From assembly GCF_013409065.1 (NCBI RefSeq), contig NZ_JACBZP010000001.1, positions 1,364,001-1,428,000 of the forward strand: a stretch of DNA of 64,000 nt, read 5' to 3'. The notes beneath the pieces were generated by a model that saw only the letters and a program-made list of their open reading frames with translations, was not told the DNA's origin and made no database searches. The position numbers were made by a program, and so were the translations under genes. The stretch is from Spelaeicoccus albus. GTDB lineage: Bacteria; Actinomycetota; Actinomycetes; Actinomycetales; Brevibacteriaceae. Position 1 is the first letter of the stretch. Each line of letters starts with the position of its first letter. This document shows, in pieces, positions 29,601 through 38,314 of this stretch.

Positions 29601-32600
29601 GCTAAGGCCGGCGAGGCCAAGACTTTCGGACGCAAAAAGCGGCGAAACATCTTGGCTCAGGAAGTTGCAGGATATGCACATCCCGGACGGACAATCGCCC
29701 CCGACACGATCCTAGAATTTTTGAGCAAGCTCAACGTCGCGCAGAACGATGCGTTGCTATTGTTTCAACGATCTAAGAAGGTCGGAATCGACTCTATCCT
29801 TCCGGGGTGGCTTCCGGAGTCCGAACAGGCCTATGAAGGTCTGTCGCAGCAATTGGAAAGTCTCGTCTCTGCCCTCGAGCTTCGTCGGGAATACGCAGAG
29901 CACTGGACGTTGCTGGAGACGCCGGCTGGCAGTGATAATCCGCTCGCGCACATCGCGCCCGAAATCCACGACTTTACCGAGACATTCCGGGATACGGCAG
30001 CCGCCTGGAGTTCGTTCAGACAAACTCTTGGGGTAACGAACGAGTCATTGGAACGCTGGATCCGCGGATCGACTGGGCGAACTTGGGCAGAGGCATGGCA
30101 AGGCTCCAGCACCACGTGGCGCTCGGATAACGAGTTTTTCCGCGGGCTCGCAGCATGGACACGAGTGGCAGCAGCGCTCGGAACTATCGAATCTTACGAG
30201 TTAGGTGAATTAGCGCATCAACTCGTTGACGGAGGTATCGAATTCCGCGATGTCACATCAGCCTACGACCGCGGCTTTTATCAGGCGGCCATCAACGAGC
30301 GGCGAACCGCAGCCGGCCTGGATTGGTTTGACGGGCGGGTCCGGGACCAAAAGACCGATCGGTATTTGAATGCATCAACGGACATTCAAGACGAGCTGCC
30401 AACCGCGTTACCCACTTTGGTGTCACGGCATCGTGGGTTCACATCAGTACCGCCGCGCTCGCCGCAAGCCACATTAAAGAAGGAACTCGACCGGAAACGT
30501 GGTGGTCTGAGCATTCGGCAATTGTTTGACCGGTATTCTGAAGTGATTTTGGGGCTGACACCGTGTGTTCTGATGTCACCGGCGTCAGTGGCAAACTTCG
30601 TTGCTCCTCGAGACGAGCCGATATTCGACGTCACTATCTTCGATGAAGCGTCGCAAGTCAGAGTTTCTCAAGCCGTCGGCTCGATTGGACGAGCGCGATC
30701 ATGCATTATCGTTGGCGATTCCAAGCAGATGCCTCCTTCATCGATCATGCAGGCAAGCGGGCGGTCGGTTGAAGAGTCCGACCTGAACGTCGATCCCACT
30801 TCCGAGAGCGCCATGGTCCCGGAAGATATGGAGAGCATTCTCAGCGAAGCGGTCGAGTCTCAGCTACCGCAGCAGTGGCTGTCTTGGCATTACCGAAGCC
30901 AACATGAAGGCTTAATTGCCTTTTCGAACAACGCATACTATGAAAACCATCTTGCGACTATTCCGTCGCCTGCAACCGTCGATGAGAGTGTTGAATTTCG
31001 ACGAATTAACGGGACGTTTGGTCGCGGAAAGGATCGCACGAACCCAGCAGAAGCTGAAGCTATCGTCGATGAAGTCGAGCGACGGATCCACTCTCCGGAA
31101 TCTTCTAGCGACAGTATTGGTGTCGTTACATTCAATACGCAGCAACGCGACCGCATACTTGACCTGTTGGAAAACCACGCTGACCCCGTCATCCGCCAAA
31201 TGATGGCCGAGGAATCGACCGCAATATTCGTCAAAAACCTCGAGAATGTTCAAGGCGACGAGCGTGACGTTATTTTGTTCTCCGTCGCATTCTCAAAGGA
31301 CCCGGCAACCGGAAAGGTACCGCTCCAATTTGGGCCACTTAACACAGACGGAGGGGAACGGCGCCTTAATGTCGCGATTACGCGAGCAAAGAAGCAGGTC
31401 GTCATATTTTGTTCGTTCGACCCGGAAAATTTGGAGCTGGGGTCGTCACGTTCTCAAGGACTGAACGATCTCAAACGGTACCTGGTGGCCGCTCGAGACC
31501 ATGCGTATCGGCCCGTTAGCTCAAACGTAACCCAAACTCGGAATGCCCAAGGCGTAGCCAATGAGATTGCTTGTCACCTCAGAGAACGCGGCTTCGACAC
31601 TGAGCTGGCGTATGGGCTGTCACGCTTCAAAGTTGACGTGGTCGTCCGCGAGGCCAATTCAAGTGAGGAACCAATCCCATGGAGGACCGCCGTAATTCTT
31701 GACGGCCACGGCTGGGCACGACAGCCCACTGTCGCGGATCGCGAGGGGTCGCCCGAGTTATTACTCAGCCCGATGAATTGGGGCGCCGTCAAGAGAGTTT
31801 GGTTACCCGAATGGATAGCCAATAAGGACGCTGTAGTTGAAGATATTGCCTCTCGTGTCGATGCAGCCGTGGAGAGCGCCGCCCAGGAGGCACGAGACCG
31901 TACCGAACGCGAGCGACAGAAAGCGGATTTACTCGAGGGTCGTCGACGTGAGGCCGAGGTACTGGATGTACTGGACCAGATTAATAACTCAACGGTCGAT
32001 AACGACCAGGACAAAGGCGTTGCTGAGGAAGTCACATCGGCCGACGAGCCAGAAGAGGTCGAGGGAGCGACCGGTGCTGAGCAACGCGTGACCGAGCACT
32101 CACTGCAAACCGATCGCGACGCGGGCGGCGTGAGAGAGGTTGCGGAAACTCCCAAACATCACGACAATTTGCGCACTCCATTCATCAGTGCCGCAGAACG
32201 CTACCAAACCCTTGTTGGTGAAAAAGAGGAACTTGACCAACTGCGCCGAAACAGGCTGGTCCGGTCGAAGATGCAGGATGTTCTGCGGGAGTTGGTGGAA
32301 TTCGAAGGACCGATTGAAGTTGAACGATTGCTGCTACTGGCGCATCGGCGTTTCGGCATGATGAAAGTTGTTGGGACGCGACGAGAAGTTGCGCGCGGGC
32401 TAATTGACCCGTCTGCGTTTTACTCGGAAGACGGTCACAAGTTTGCTTGGCCCTCCCGTCTTGATCCAAACGAGTGGTTTGGTTATAGATTCGTGACGAG
32501 CAGCACCGACAGGACCATTCATGAGGTCGCGCCGGAAGAGATCGCCAACGCAATGCGCTCCGCACTTATGAATGGCTCCGCGATGAGCAGCGAAGAGCTG

Positions 32601-32732
32601 ATGCGTGAAGCTTATACTTCGCTCGGTTACAAGCGTATGGGCGGACACGCCAGGGAGACGCTTCTCACAGCGCTTCGATTGGGGGTGAGCACCGACCGAT
32701 TCGTGGTTGTCGAGGGCAAATATCGGCTCTAA
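26607..32732 (+). CDS. Very large DUF4011 / superfamily 1 helicase / Vsr-like nuclease protein (Hhe-like)
   Basis: Protein of 2041 residues; ATG at 26607 has TTAGGAG seven bases upstream. Order: N-terminal beta-rich region; transglutaminase-like segment (about 230-270, TGFGNCVDLSLLYCSALEHA); DUF4011 from about 395 (RWKKSLLDLSLRNPLLNLP); helicase Walker A EGPPGTGKSQTITN near 701; Walker B FDEASQVR near 1345 and VGDSKQMPP; motif VI GERRLNVAITRAKK near 1590; nuclease-like region about 1650-1770 (GLSRFKVDVVVRE, AVILDGHGWARQ); then an acidic linker and a DUF3320-like tail (EFEGPIEVERLLLLAHRRFG). This architecture is that of the single-gene DUF4011-helicase-Vsr anti-phage system I recall as hhe. 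Base composition is visibly more AT-rich than the flanks, suggesting transfer. An Mrr-type nuclease gene follows. Confidence 0.85.
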   Translation: MDEEVSAATVPAIDVSVDALDSVSYALVANRLPALRAIKITNNSGSALSDVSIDVTIRAAGTNLVDKWHYDVGVEIAPNDSFILDTREIVDLDIDTEFLSNLTESIRGRFGVALNCRWHEEVRSTESFTLLAANEWYAAPELRETLISFVQPNTNTVISLLQDASSILNATTGSGALEGYQSGPRRAMEIGSAIYAAINKKGINYLELPASFEETGQRVRTPAEVMQTGFGNCVDLSLLYCSALEHAGLEPFIWLTNSHAMSGFYIEPMAVATRQPVLDDHSIARNLVDSERAVAVESTALATSDCRFVGAISAGKEKTTSHAFQALLDIRALRRIGIRPLPSPDDVAVQPTVDTGKSSNKTFTMSETLSLPDVTPPANEDANELARRQDNSPLRIQRWKKSLLDLSLRNPLLNLPRTSRVLRLHMPSGSLAELEDLVFQGKAFSILPDDDLTQFQHARGVQSVTELGPDELARDLTDEKVLYASVSSAAYRKRLKDFQRAARSMLQETGSNYLYLCLGSLVHPGSSRAAEAPLFILPIRVTGGVGNGPYKFDVDGDQLAVPNLCLVEWLKVKHHLAVPALENPPRDESGIDIDEALKQIRRGIADANLSYHVNDSASLAMLSFSTFQMWRDLEENWQLLSKNSVVRHLVESPGAEYLDPVVDSDMAASVPREEDLQLPIPADGSQIEAVGMAMLGQSFVLEGPPGTGKSQTITNMISALLASGKRVLFVAEKQAALEVVKKRLDKIGLGPFALDIHGRDQSINAVRSQIKDAMEIPATRDASTIQRLGRDLSSSIGELKTYPEAIHSANASGQSLWSAYEQSLILRDGPAFKLPTTVLNLSVDAQRDVERALTEFATNASRAIHTGGDTARGLTSCAWSLSTVADFEKLDANVLRDRLDAIERSMAAFSSLPEPLRVFASQRKPDGLVEDAEILSKLARTKSLRREALSLAANPRVVSDIRSLLQQQGRFLMQHRELFTLVRPEILRAKTLRGWLEDAKAGEAKTFGRKKRRNILAQEVAGYAHPGRTIAPDTILEFLSKLNVAQNDALLLFQRSKKVGIDSILPGWLPESEQAYEGLSQQLESLVSALELRREYAEHWTLLETPAGSDNPLAHIAPEIHDFTETFRDTAAAWSSFRQTLGVTNESLERWIRGSTGRTWAEAWQGSSTTWRSDNEFFRGLAAWTRVAAALGTIESYELGELAHQLVDGGIEFRDVTSAYDRGFYQAAINERRTAAGLDWFDGRVRDQKTDRYLNASTDIQDELPTALPTLVSRHRGFTSVPPRSPQATLKKELDRKRGGLSIRQLFDRYSEVILGLTPCVLMSPASVANFVAPRDEPIFDVTIFDEASQVRVSQAVGSIGRARSCIIVGDSKQMPPSSIMQASGRSVEESDLNVDPTSESAMVPEDMESILSEAVESQLPQQWLSWHYRSQHEGLIAFSNNAYYENHLATIPSPATVDESVEFRRINGTFGRGKDRTNPAEAEAIVDEVERRIHSPESSSDSIGVVTFNTQQRDRILDLLENHADPVIRQMMAEESTAIFVKNLENVQGDERDVILFSVAFSKDPATGKVPLQFGPLNTDGGERRLNVAITRAKKQVVIFCSFDPENLELGSSRSQGLNDLKRYLVAARDHAYRPVSSNVTQTRNAQGVANEIACHLRERGFDTELAYGLSRFKVDVVVREANSSEEPIPWRTAVILDGHGWARQPTVADREGSPELLLSPMNWGAVKRVWLPEWIANKDAVVEDIASRVDAAVESAAQEARDRTERERQKADLLEGRRREAEVLDVLDQINNSTVDNDQDKGVAEEVTSADEPEEVEGATGAEQRVTEHSLQTDRDAGGVREVAETPKHHDNLRTPFISAAERYQTLVGEKEELDQLRRNRLVRSKMQDVLRELVEFEGPIEVERLLLLAHRRFGMMKVVGTRREVARGLIDPSAFYSEDGHKFAWPSRLDPNEWFGYRFVTSSTDRTIHEVAPEEIANAMRSALMNGSAMSSEELMREAYTSLGYKRMGGHARETLLTALRLGVSTDRFVVVEGKYRL

Positions 32733-32864
32733 CTCACGACCCGATTCAACTATCCAACGACCATCCCCGTTCTGCGCTTTAATTCTGACGTGCAAATTCG
32801 ACCTGTCTCGAAGTGCGATCAGCCTCGCCGAAGTGACAAGTCATGTTTGTGACAAAGTGACCTT

Positions 32865-33938
32865 ATGACTTCATGGATGATTCGCGCCGGAAGTGCTGGC
32901 GAACGCGAAGACTGGGCTCTCGAAACTGGATGCTCGGGTGCAGGGTTCGGCGAGGTCGCTCCGCTCTATGACGCAGACAGGCGCGATGATGTCGTCGATG
33001 CCGTGAACGCGGTGTATTCAGATTCCGGAGATGGAGCGGTCCGGAACTTCGCTGCACAGCTTTGGGCGCTGCGTGGGCGAATGGCCGTTGGAGACCTCGT
33101 AGTCATGCCCCTTAAACGGACGCCATCCATCGCTTTGGGAATCATCACGAGCGACTATGAATATCTGGCAGACGAACCTGATATACAGCGTAGACATGTC
33201 CGCCGTATCGATTGGAAAGTCACTGACTTAGGCCGAGCGCGCGTCAAACAGGACTTGCTGTATTCGTTGGGTGCCTTCTCCACAATTTGTCAGATCAAAA
33301 GAAACGATGCCGAGTTCAGGCTCCGAACGTGCATTGAGCGAGGAGTCGACCCTGGCGCGCGCAACTCCTCCGTAGCAGCGCAGGCTGCCGCCGCGCCCCC
33401 AGCTGAGGTGACGATTGGGCAGGAAGAAGCCGATGATTCTGAGGCCAACATTCCGGTCGACCTTGCTCGAGTAGCGGCAGACAGCATTGCCAGTCGTGTC
33501 ATCGAAGTATTTGCCGGGCACAAGATGGAGTCGCTCGTCGCGGAGATATTGCGAGCGAATGATTACGTCTGCATGGAGCACGGCGCGGGCACGGACGATG
33601 GCATCGATCTTGTCGCCGGAAAAGGGCTGCTGGGACTCGAGGCGCCGCGCATCATTGTGCAAGTGAAATCACAGGCATCATCGGTCGACAGCCCAACCGT
33701 TCAGCAATTGCACGGAGCCTTGAAGATGCACGATGCTGATCAAGGTCTCTTAGTGGCATGGGGAGGACTCACTAAGGCCGCTCGCAAGCTCGTCGACTCC
33801 CATCGCTTCGCCGTGAGGGTGTGGGAAGCGGACGACGTGGTGAACCTTATTGAGCGGCACTACCTGGACTTGTCGGCGTCGATTCGGAAGGATCTGCCGC
33901 TTCGGCAGATCTGGACTCTGGCCGAGGACGCCGGGTAG
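32865..33938 (+). CDS. Mrr-type restriction endonuclease with N-terminal sensor-like domain
   Basis: Protein of 357 residues. The C-terminal third is the Mrr_cat PD-(D/E)xK nuclease: KMESLVAEILRANDYVCMEH, GTDDGIDLVAGKG (catalytic Asp near 243) and IIVQVKSQ (QxK near 265), followed by QLHGALKMHDADQGLLVAWG. The N-terminal 150 residues (MAVGDLVVMPLKRTPSIALG) resemble the small beta-barrel found in other Mrr fusions that gate cleavage. Type IV-like enzymes of this form cut modified foreign DNA. It lies 132 bases after the giant helicase on the same strand; the gap has no clear promoter, so they may be co-transcribed. Confidence 0.88.
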   Translation: MTSWMIRAGSAGEREDWALETGCSGAGFGEVAPLYDADRRDDVVDAVNAVYSDSGDGAVRNFAAQLWALRGRMAVGDLVVMPLKRTPSIALGIITSDYEYLADEPDIQRRHVRRIDWKVTDLGRARVKQDLLYSLGAFSTICQIKRNDAEFRLRTCIERGVDPGARNSSVAAQAAAAPPAEVTIGQEEADDSEANIPVDLARVAADSIASRVIEVFAGHKMESLVAEILRANDYVCMEHGAGTDDGIDLVAGKGLLGLEAPRIIVQVKSQASSVDSPTVQQLHGALKMHDADQGLLVAWGGLTKAARKLVDSHRFAVRVWEADDVVNLIERHYLDLSASIRKDLPLRQIWTLAEDAG

Positions 33939-34188
33939 ACGGTCGGAGTTCGACAGCGCTAATTGAAATCAGCCCGCTGCCGCTAAACGTCTTAGACCCA
34001 AGGCCAATATCTTGTCCTGAGAATACTGCCATCATCGGAAGACCTCGATGCGAACGCCAATTACGCACTCAATCGCGAAGGGCCAGGAATCTCGACAATT
34101 TCGGGGTTTAGACGCGACTTTAGGTTGGTCCGCTCGCTGCCATTCTTCCGCTGACCTTGAGGTCTTGCGGTACCGGCAGGTGTGCGCG

Positions 34189-34797
34189 TTATTTCCGGGC
34201 CTTCGCCTCCCAAATCGCGTGATCAACCATCCATGGTGTTATCGCAAGGGCGTCTGCCGCCTCTGCAAGTAGTGCGCGGGCTTCTGTCACGGTGACCTCG
34301 CGGTCGAGAATCTCTCGCAGCCACGACAGGATGTGTCTGTCGGGTTTCACTTGCGAATCGTCGCCAGCATTCATCCAAAGATTGCCGGTGCGGACGGCAT
34401 CGATTCCGTGGCCTGGCACCTCGGCAAGTGCGTGTTCAACTTCAACCACGCGATCTACGTCCGACAGCAATTTACTGACATCTGATAGCACCTCGATCTT
34501 GTGGTCGAGCAGGATACCGGCAGTTTGCCGAACCGCGGCGGCTTTTAAAACACCACTTCGAGTCGAGGTTCGCTGATTATTGTGCAGGATGTCGCCGGCG
34601 AAAGCCCCGTCTGTCAGAGAATCGATTGAGTCGAGGAAGTTAGTAAGCGTTTGTTCGTCAGAGCGCGGGCTGATGCTGCCAGCTATTACGTCTCCCGTTA
34701 AGAGCACTGAAGAAAGGCCTGCCCATTTTGCGTACCGATGGACCACTGGGACGACGACCGAATCGTATTTGGCGTTGATCGAGTAAACAGCGTCCAA
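34189..34797 (-). CDS. HhH-like (helix-hairpin-helix) protein of unknown function, start unclear
   Basis: 202 residues when begun at the TTG at 34797. GHGIDAVRTGNLWMNAGDDS followed by QVKPDRHILSWL resembles the HhH-GPD-like end in which a V-K-P-D-R-H/M block follows a hairpin-helix-hairpin; such domains bind DNA or remove bases. The same frame stays open upstream to a TAG near 34990 and encodes SLNPQLRKSGWGHLGLCILD immediately before DAVYSINAKY, which looks like the genuine N-terminal helix, yet it contains no ATG or GTG. The gene may use an unusual start, or its 5' end is damaged. It sits downstream of the helicase/Mrr pair in opposite orientation. Confidence 0.6.
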   Translation of the reverse strand: MDAVYSINAKYDSVVVPVVHRYAKWAGLSSVLLTGDVIAGSISPRSDEQTLTNFLDSIDSLTDGAFAGDILHNNQRTSTRSGVLKAAAVRQTAGILLDHKIEVLSDVSKLLSDVDRVVEVEHALAEVPGHGIDAVRTGNLWMNAGDDSQVKPDRHILSWLREILDREVTVTEARALLAEAADALAITPWMVDHAIWEAKARK

Positions 34798-35054
34798 GAT
34801 GCACAGGCCCAGGTGACCCCACCCGGATTTTCTCAGTTGCGGATTCAGTGATTTAACCGCGATGGCTACCGAGTCAATGTCGGCGGGAGCGTTTTGCGTT
34901 CTGTCGGATACTTGGAAAGCCCTTCCGTTGACGAAATCGTGGACCCATATCGAAGCCGTTTCCTCTGACAGTGCGGATATCTATGAATGGGCTGCCACGA
35001 TCGTTCTACGCGGAGTAAAACGAGAACATCTACTCTCATGGTTGGCCCTGAACC

Positions 35055-35078
35055 TGGAGGGCGTATCAGCGCCCTCCA
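35055..35078 (-). terminator. Hairpin downstream of ABC/kinase operon
   Basis: TGGAGGGCG-TATCAG-CGCCCTCCA, a perfect 9-base stem with a 6-base loop, 50 bases past the stop of the last permease. It lacks a T tract on either strand, so it may be a weak or factor-assisted terminator. Confidence 0.5.
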
Positions 35079-35127
35079 AACCGTGAAACACCGGTGAACA
35101 CCTGCAACTCGTGCCAGATTCCCACCC

Positions 35128-35952
35128 CTACTCCTTCACGGCGCCGCTGACCATTCCTTCGATGAAGCGCCGCTGGAAGATGAGGTAGACGATGACCACG
35201 GGCAGGGCGACGAGCACTGCGCCGGCTGCCAGCAGGGAAATATCCGACGAATGCTGTCCTTGGAAGAATGCCAGTCCAAGCGGCACGGTGCGGTGGTTCC
35301 CCGACGAGATCATCACCAGCGGCAGCAGGAATTCGTTCCACGTCCACATGAAGGTGATAACGATCATCGTCGTGATCGCCGGGCGCCCGGACGGCACCAG
35401 GATCCTCCACAAAATGCCCCAACTCGACGCGCCGTCGAGGCGGGCGGCCTCGATCAGCGAGCGCGACGCCGACACGAAGTACGTGCGCATCCAATACGTG
35501 CCGAACGCGACGGACTGCGCCGTCTGCGGCAGGATCAACGCCCAATACGTGTTCGTCAGATTGAGATCCCGAAACCCGTAGTACAGCGGGATCACTATCA
35601 CTTCCTCCGGGATCGTCAGCCCGAGGACGAACAGGTAGAACAGCACTTTCGAGCCGGGAAAGCGCATCGTGCCGAACGCATAGGCCGCCATGATGGAAAA
35701 GATCCCGGCCGCCACGACCACCGTGACCGCCACGAGAACCGACGATCCGAGGAACGAACCGAAGTGCCCGCGCGTCCACGCATGCACGAAGTTCTCCAGA
35801 TGCAACCCGTCCGGGAACCGCAGGCCCGGCTGAGCGTACTGATCCGTCGACAACGCCGCCGACAGGATCTGCACAAGCGGCACGAGCGCGATGATCGTGA
35901 ACACGATCAAGATGACGTATGTGACGCTCCGGTCCCGGCGCGAACTGATCAC
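35128..35952 (-). CDS. ABC sugar transporter permease (MalG type)
   Basis: Protein of 274 residues, six membrane segments. EAA loop SRSLIEAARLDGASSWGILW and the family end RFIEGMVSGAVKE. Second permease of the minus-strand sugar importer; start overlaps the stop of the first permease (ATGA). As in the other ABC cassette of this window there is no ATPase gene. Confidence 0.92.
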   Translation of the reverse strand: MISSRRDRSVTYVILIVFTIIALVPLVQILSAALSTDQYAQPGLRFPDGLHLENFVHAWTRGHFGSFLGSSVLVAVTVVVAAGIFSIMAAYAFGTMRFPGSKVLFYLFVLGLTIPEEVIVIPLYYGFRDLNLTNTYWALILPQTAQSVAFGTYWMRTYFVSASRSLIEAARLDGASSWGILWRILVPSGRPAITTMIVITFMWTWNEFLLPLVMISSGNHRTVPLGLAFFQGQHSSDISLLAAGAVLVALPVVIVYLIFQRRFIEGMVSGAVKE

Positions 35953-36911
35953 TGCTTACCCTCCACCAGTCGCGACACCACGGCGGTCAGCACGAACACC
36001 ACGACCGTCAGGCCGACGCCGACCGTCGCTGCCGAGCCGACCTGGCTCAGTTCGAACGCGCGGTGGTACACCTCGTACGCCGGCACCGACGTGCTGTTGC
36101 CCGGGCCTCCCGACGTCGTCAGGTAGATCAAGTCGAAGTTCCGCAGGCCCGCCACGATCGTCAACGTCGTCGCCACCGCGATCTGCGGCCGGAGCGCCGG
36201 AAGCGTGACCGCGAAGAACTCCCGCACCGCGCCGGCGCCGTCGAGCCGAGCCGCCTCGTACAGCTCGCGCGGAATCGACTGGACGCCGGCCATGAACAGC
36301 ACCATGCACAGGCCGAACCCCACCCACGTGCCCGCGATGCCGATTGCCGGCAGCGCCAAGTCCGGGTTGCCGAGCCACGGCTGGCCCTTCGAGCCGAGGC
36401 CGATGAGCCCGAGCACCTGGTTCACGACGCCGGACGGCGCGTACACCCACCGCCACGCGACCGCCACCACGACCATGGCCAGCACTTGCGGAAGAAACAG
36501 GACCGTCCGAAAGAACGTCAGGCCGCGAACGCGGATCCTTGACATCGTCGCCGCCAACAACAGCCCGATGAGCACCGGCAGCGCCGCATAAAACAGCAGC
36601 AGAATCAGCGCGTGCACGAACGCGCCGCGCAGATCCGGATCGGTCAGCAGCGCAACGTAATTGTCGGCGCCCGCCCACCTCGCCGGCGACAGCCCGTCCC
36701 AGTCGTAGAGCGAGTACCGCACGGACTGCAGCAACGGCAGCACGATGAACACCACGAACACCGCGAGCGCCGGCAGGATGTACAAGTATCCGACGGTCCG
36801 CGGCTCCCCGGGAGCGCGGCGGTACACGTGCCACGGCCGCCGCCGTCTGGCTGATCCGCCCGGCCGCGCCGACCGGCCCGGCCCCGCCTCGCCCTTCTCC
36901 GTCAGTGACAT
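35949..36911 (-). CDS. ABC sugar transporter permease (MalF type)
   Basis: Protein of 320 residues with a basic N-terminal tail, then six membrane segments beginning VGYLYILPALAVFVVFIVLP. EAA loop PRELYEAARLDGAGAVREFF. It follows the binding-protein gene by 12 bases on the minus strand, with the second permease next, the usual order for carbohydrate uptake type 1 importers. Confidence 0.92.
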   Translation of the reverse strand: MSLTEKGEAGPGRSARPGGSARRRRPWHVYRRAPGEPRTVGYLYILPALAVFVVFIVLPLLQSVRYSLYDWDGLSPARWAGADNYVALLTDPDLRGAFVHALILLLFYAALPVLIGLLLAATMSRIRVRGLTFFRTVLFLPQVLAMVVVAVAWRWVYAPSGVVNQVLGLIGLGSKGQPWLGNPDLALPAIGIAGTWVGFGLCMVLFMAGVQSIPRELYEAARLDGAGAVREFFAVTLPALRPQIAVATTLTIVAGLRNFDLIYLTTSGGPGNSTSVPAYEVYHRAFELSQVGSAATVGVGLTVVVFVLTAVVSRLVEGKQ

Positions 36912-36923
36912 CGATGGTGACGA

Positions 36924-38291
36924 TTACTGCTGGCTGTGGAACTTGTTGACGTCGGATTGCAGCTTGTCCGCGAACTGTTTCGGGCTGAGACTGCCGCCAA
37001 TGAGTTCTTGCAGCGCGGCCGTGATCGTGTCGTAGAAGGTCGGCGACGAGTAGTCGAGGTACGGCACCAGACCATCGACGCTGTTGATCTTCTTCCAGTC
37101 CCGGAACATGTCCTTGTCGACCGCGTACTTCGACTTCGGCGAGGTCGCACCGGGCACGGCGGGCAGGTTGCCGGTGTCGGCCATGACCTTTGCCGCGTGC
37201 TTGCTGGTGAGGAAGTTGATGTACGCCGCGGCAACATTCGGATGCTTGGACTTCTGCGTGATACTCAGCGCCAGGCTCTCGCCGCCGGTCGTGGCTTGTT
37301 GCTGCCCGGCGGGCGCCGGCGGAAGCATCATCCGTAGCGAGTTGCCCATCGGCTTCTTAATGTCCGCGGCCTCCCAGGTCCCGGTGATCAGGTAGGCGCC
37401 CTGCCCGTGGGAGAACTGCTTCGCGGCGTCGTCGTATCCGATGCCGTTCGGCCCGGACGGGAAGTACCCCTTCTTCGTCCACTGCTGAAGCGTCTTTGCC
37501 GACTTTTCAAATCCGGGGCTCGTCCACTTCGTATCCCCGCCCCCGTACACGAGCGAGCGAATCTGCTTCGTCGGCTGGTTTTGCGCCTGAATCAGCCCGA
37601 TCGTGTGAATGGCGGGGTACTTGTCCAGATTGCCGAACTGGATCGGCAACTGACCGGCCTTCTTGATCTTCGCCAAGCTCTGCTCGAACTGCGACCAGTT
37701 CTTTGGCGGTTTGATGCCGAGCGACTTCAGCTTCTTCTGGTTGTAGTAGATGCCGATGAACTCGCCCATCTGCGAAACGCCGTAGAGGTGGCCTTCACCG
37801 AATTTCGTCGCCGAGTTGTTCACCCGGTTCAAGTCGAGCAGCGCGGGCGAGTACCGGGACTTCCAGTCGTACGCCTTCGCGTACTTGTCCAGGTTCATCA
37901 GCATGCCGGCGTGCACGAAGGACACCATGTCGGGGTAACCCTGGTTCACTTCGACGACGTCCGGCGGGTGATTGCCCGACAAGGAGAGTTTGAGCGTGGT
38001 CTTGAGATCGGAGAAGCTCTTCGACGTGCGTTTGATCGTCACGTTCGGGTACTTCTTCATGAACTCTTTGTTCAGCCGAGTCATCTCGGCGTTCTGCCCG
38101 CCGCGGACCTCCTGGTCCCATTCGCGTAGCGTGACCTTGCCCGCTTTGGCGACGTCCTTCGACACGCTCGTGGGCTCGGTCGACTTTTTGCTTCCGCCCG
38201 AATCTGCGCCCGGGGCACTGCAGGCGGCGAGCACCACAGCGACCGGAAGTGCGACCCACGCCGCGATTATCCTTCTGCTAGAGCGTTTCAT
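36924..38291 (-). CDS. ABC transporter sugar-binding lipoprotein
   Basis: Protein of 455 residues. Signal peptide with lipobox LAAC (Cys24), then a serine/glycine linker and a family-1 solute-binding fold: VTLREWDQEVRGGQNAEMTR, LNKEFMKKYPNVTIKRTSKS, HPPDVVEVNQGYPDMVSFVH, LYGVSQMGEFIGIYYNQKKL, and QGAYLITGTWEAADIKKPMG. AAGGAG precedes the ATG. It supplies the two permeases downstream. The PfkB kinase upstream and the divergent GH4 enzyme suggest an alpha- or beta-glucoside or related disaccharide ligand. Confidence 0.92.
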   Translation of the reverse strand: MKRSSRRIIAAWVALPVAVVLAACSAPGADSGGSKKSTEPTSVSKDVAKAGKVTLREWDQEVRGGQNAEMTRLNKEFMKKYPNVTIKRTSKSFSDLKTTLKLSLSGNHPPDVVEVNQGYPDMVSFVHAGMLMNLDKYAKAYDWKSRYSPALLDLNRVNNSATKFGEGHLYGVSQMGEFIGIYYNQKKLKSLGIKPPKNWSQFEQSLAKIKKAGQLPIQFGNLDKYPAIHTIGLIQAQNQPTKQIRSLVYGGGDTKWTSPGFEKSAKTLQQWTKKGYFPSGPNGIGYDDAAKQFSHGQGAYLITGTWEAADIKKPMGNSLRMMLPPAPAGQQQATTGGESLALSITQKSKHPNVAAAYINFLTSKHAAKVMADTGNLPAVPGATSPKSKYAVDKDMFRDWKKINSVDGLVPYLDYSSPTFYDTITAALQELIGGSLSPKQFADKLQSDVNKFHSQQ

Positions 38292-38314
38292 CGATACTCC
38301 TTGACTGAAGGCGC

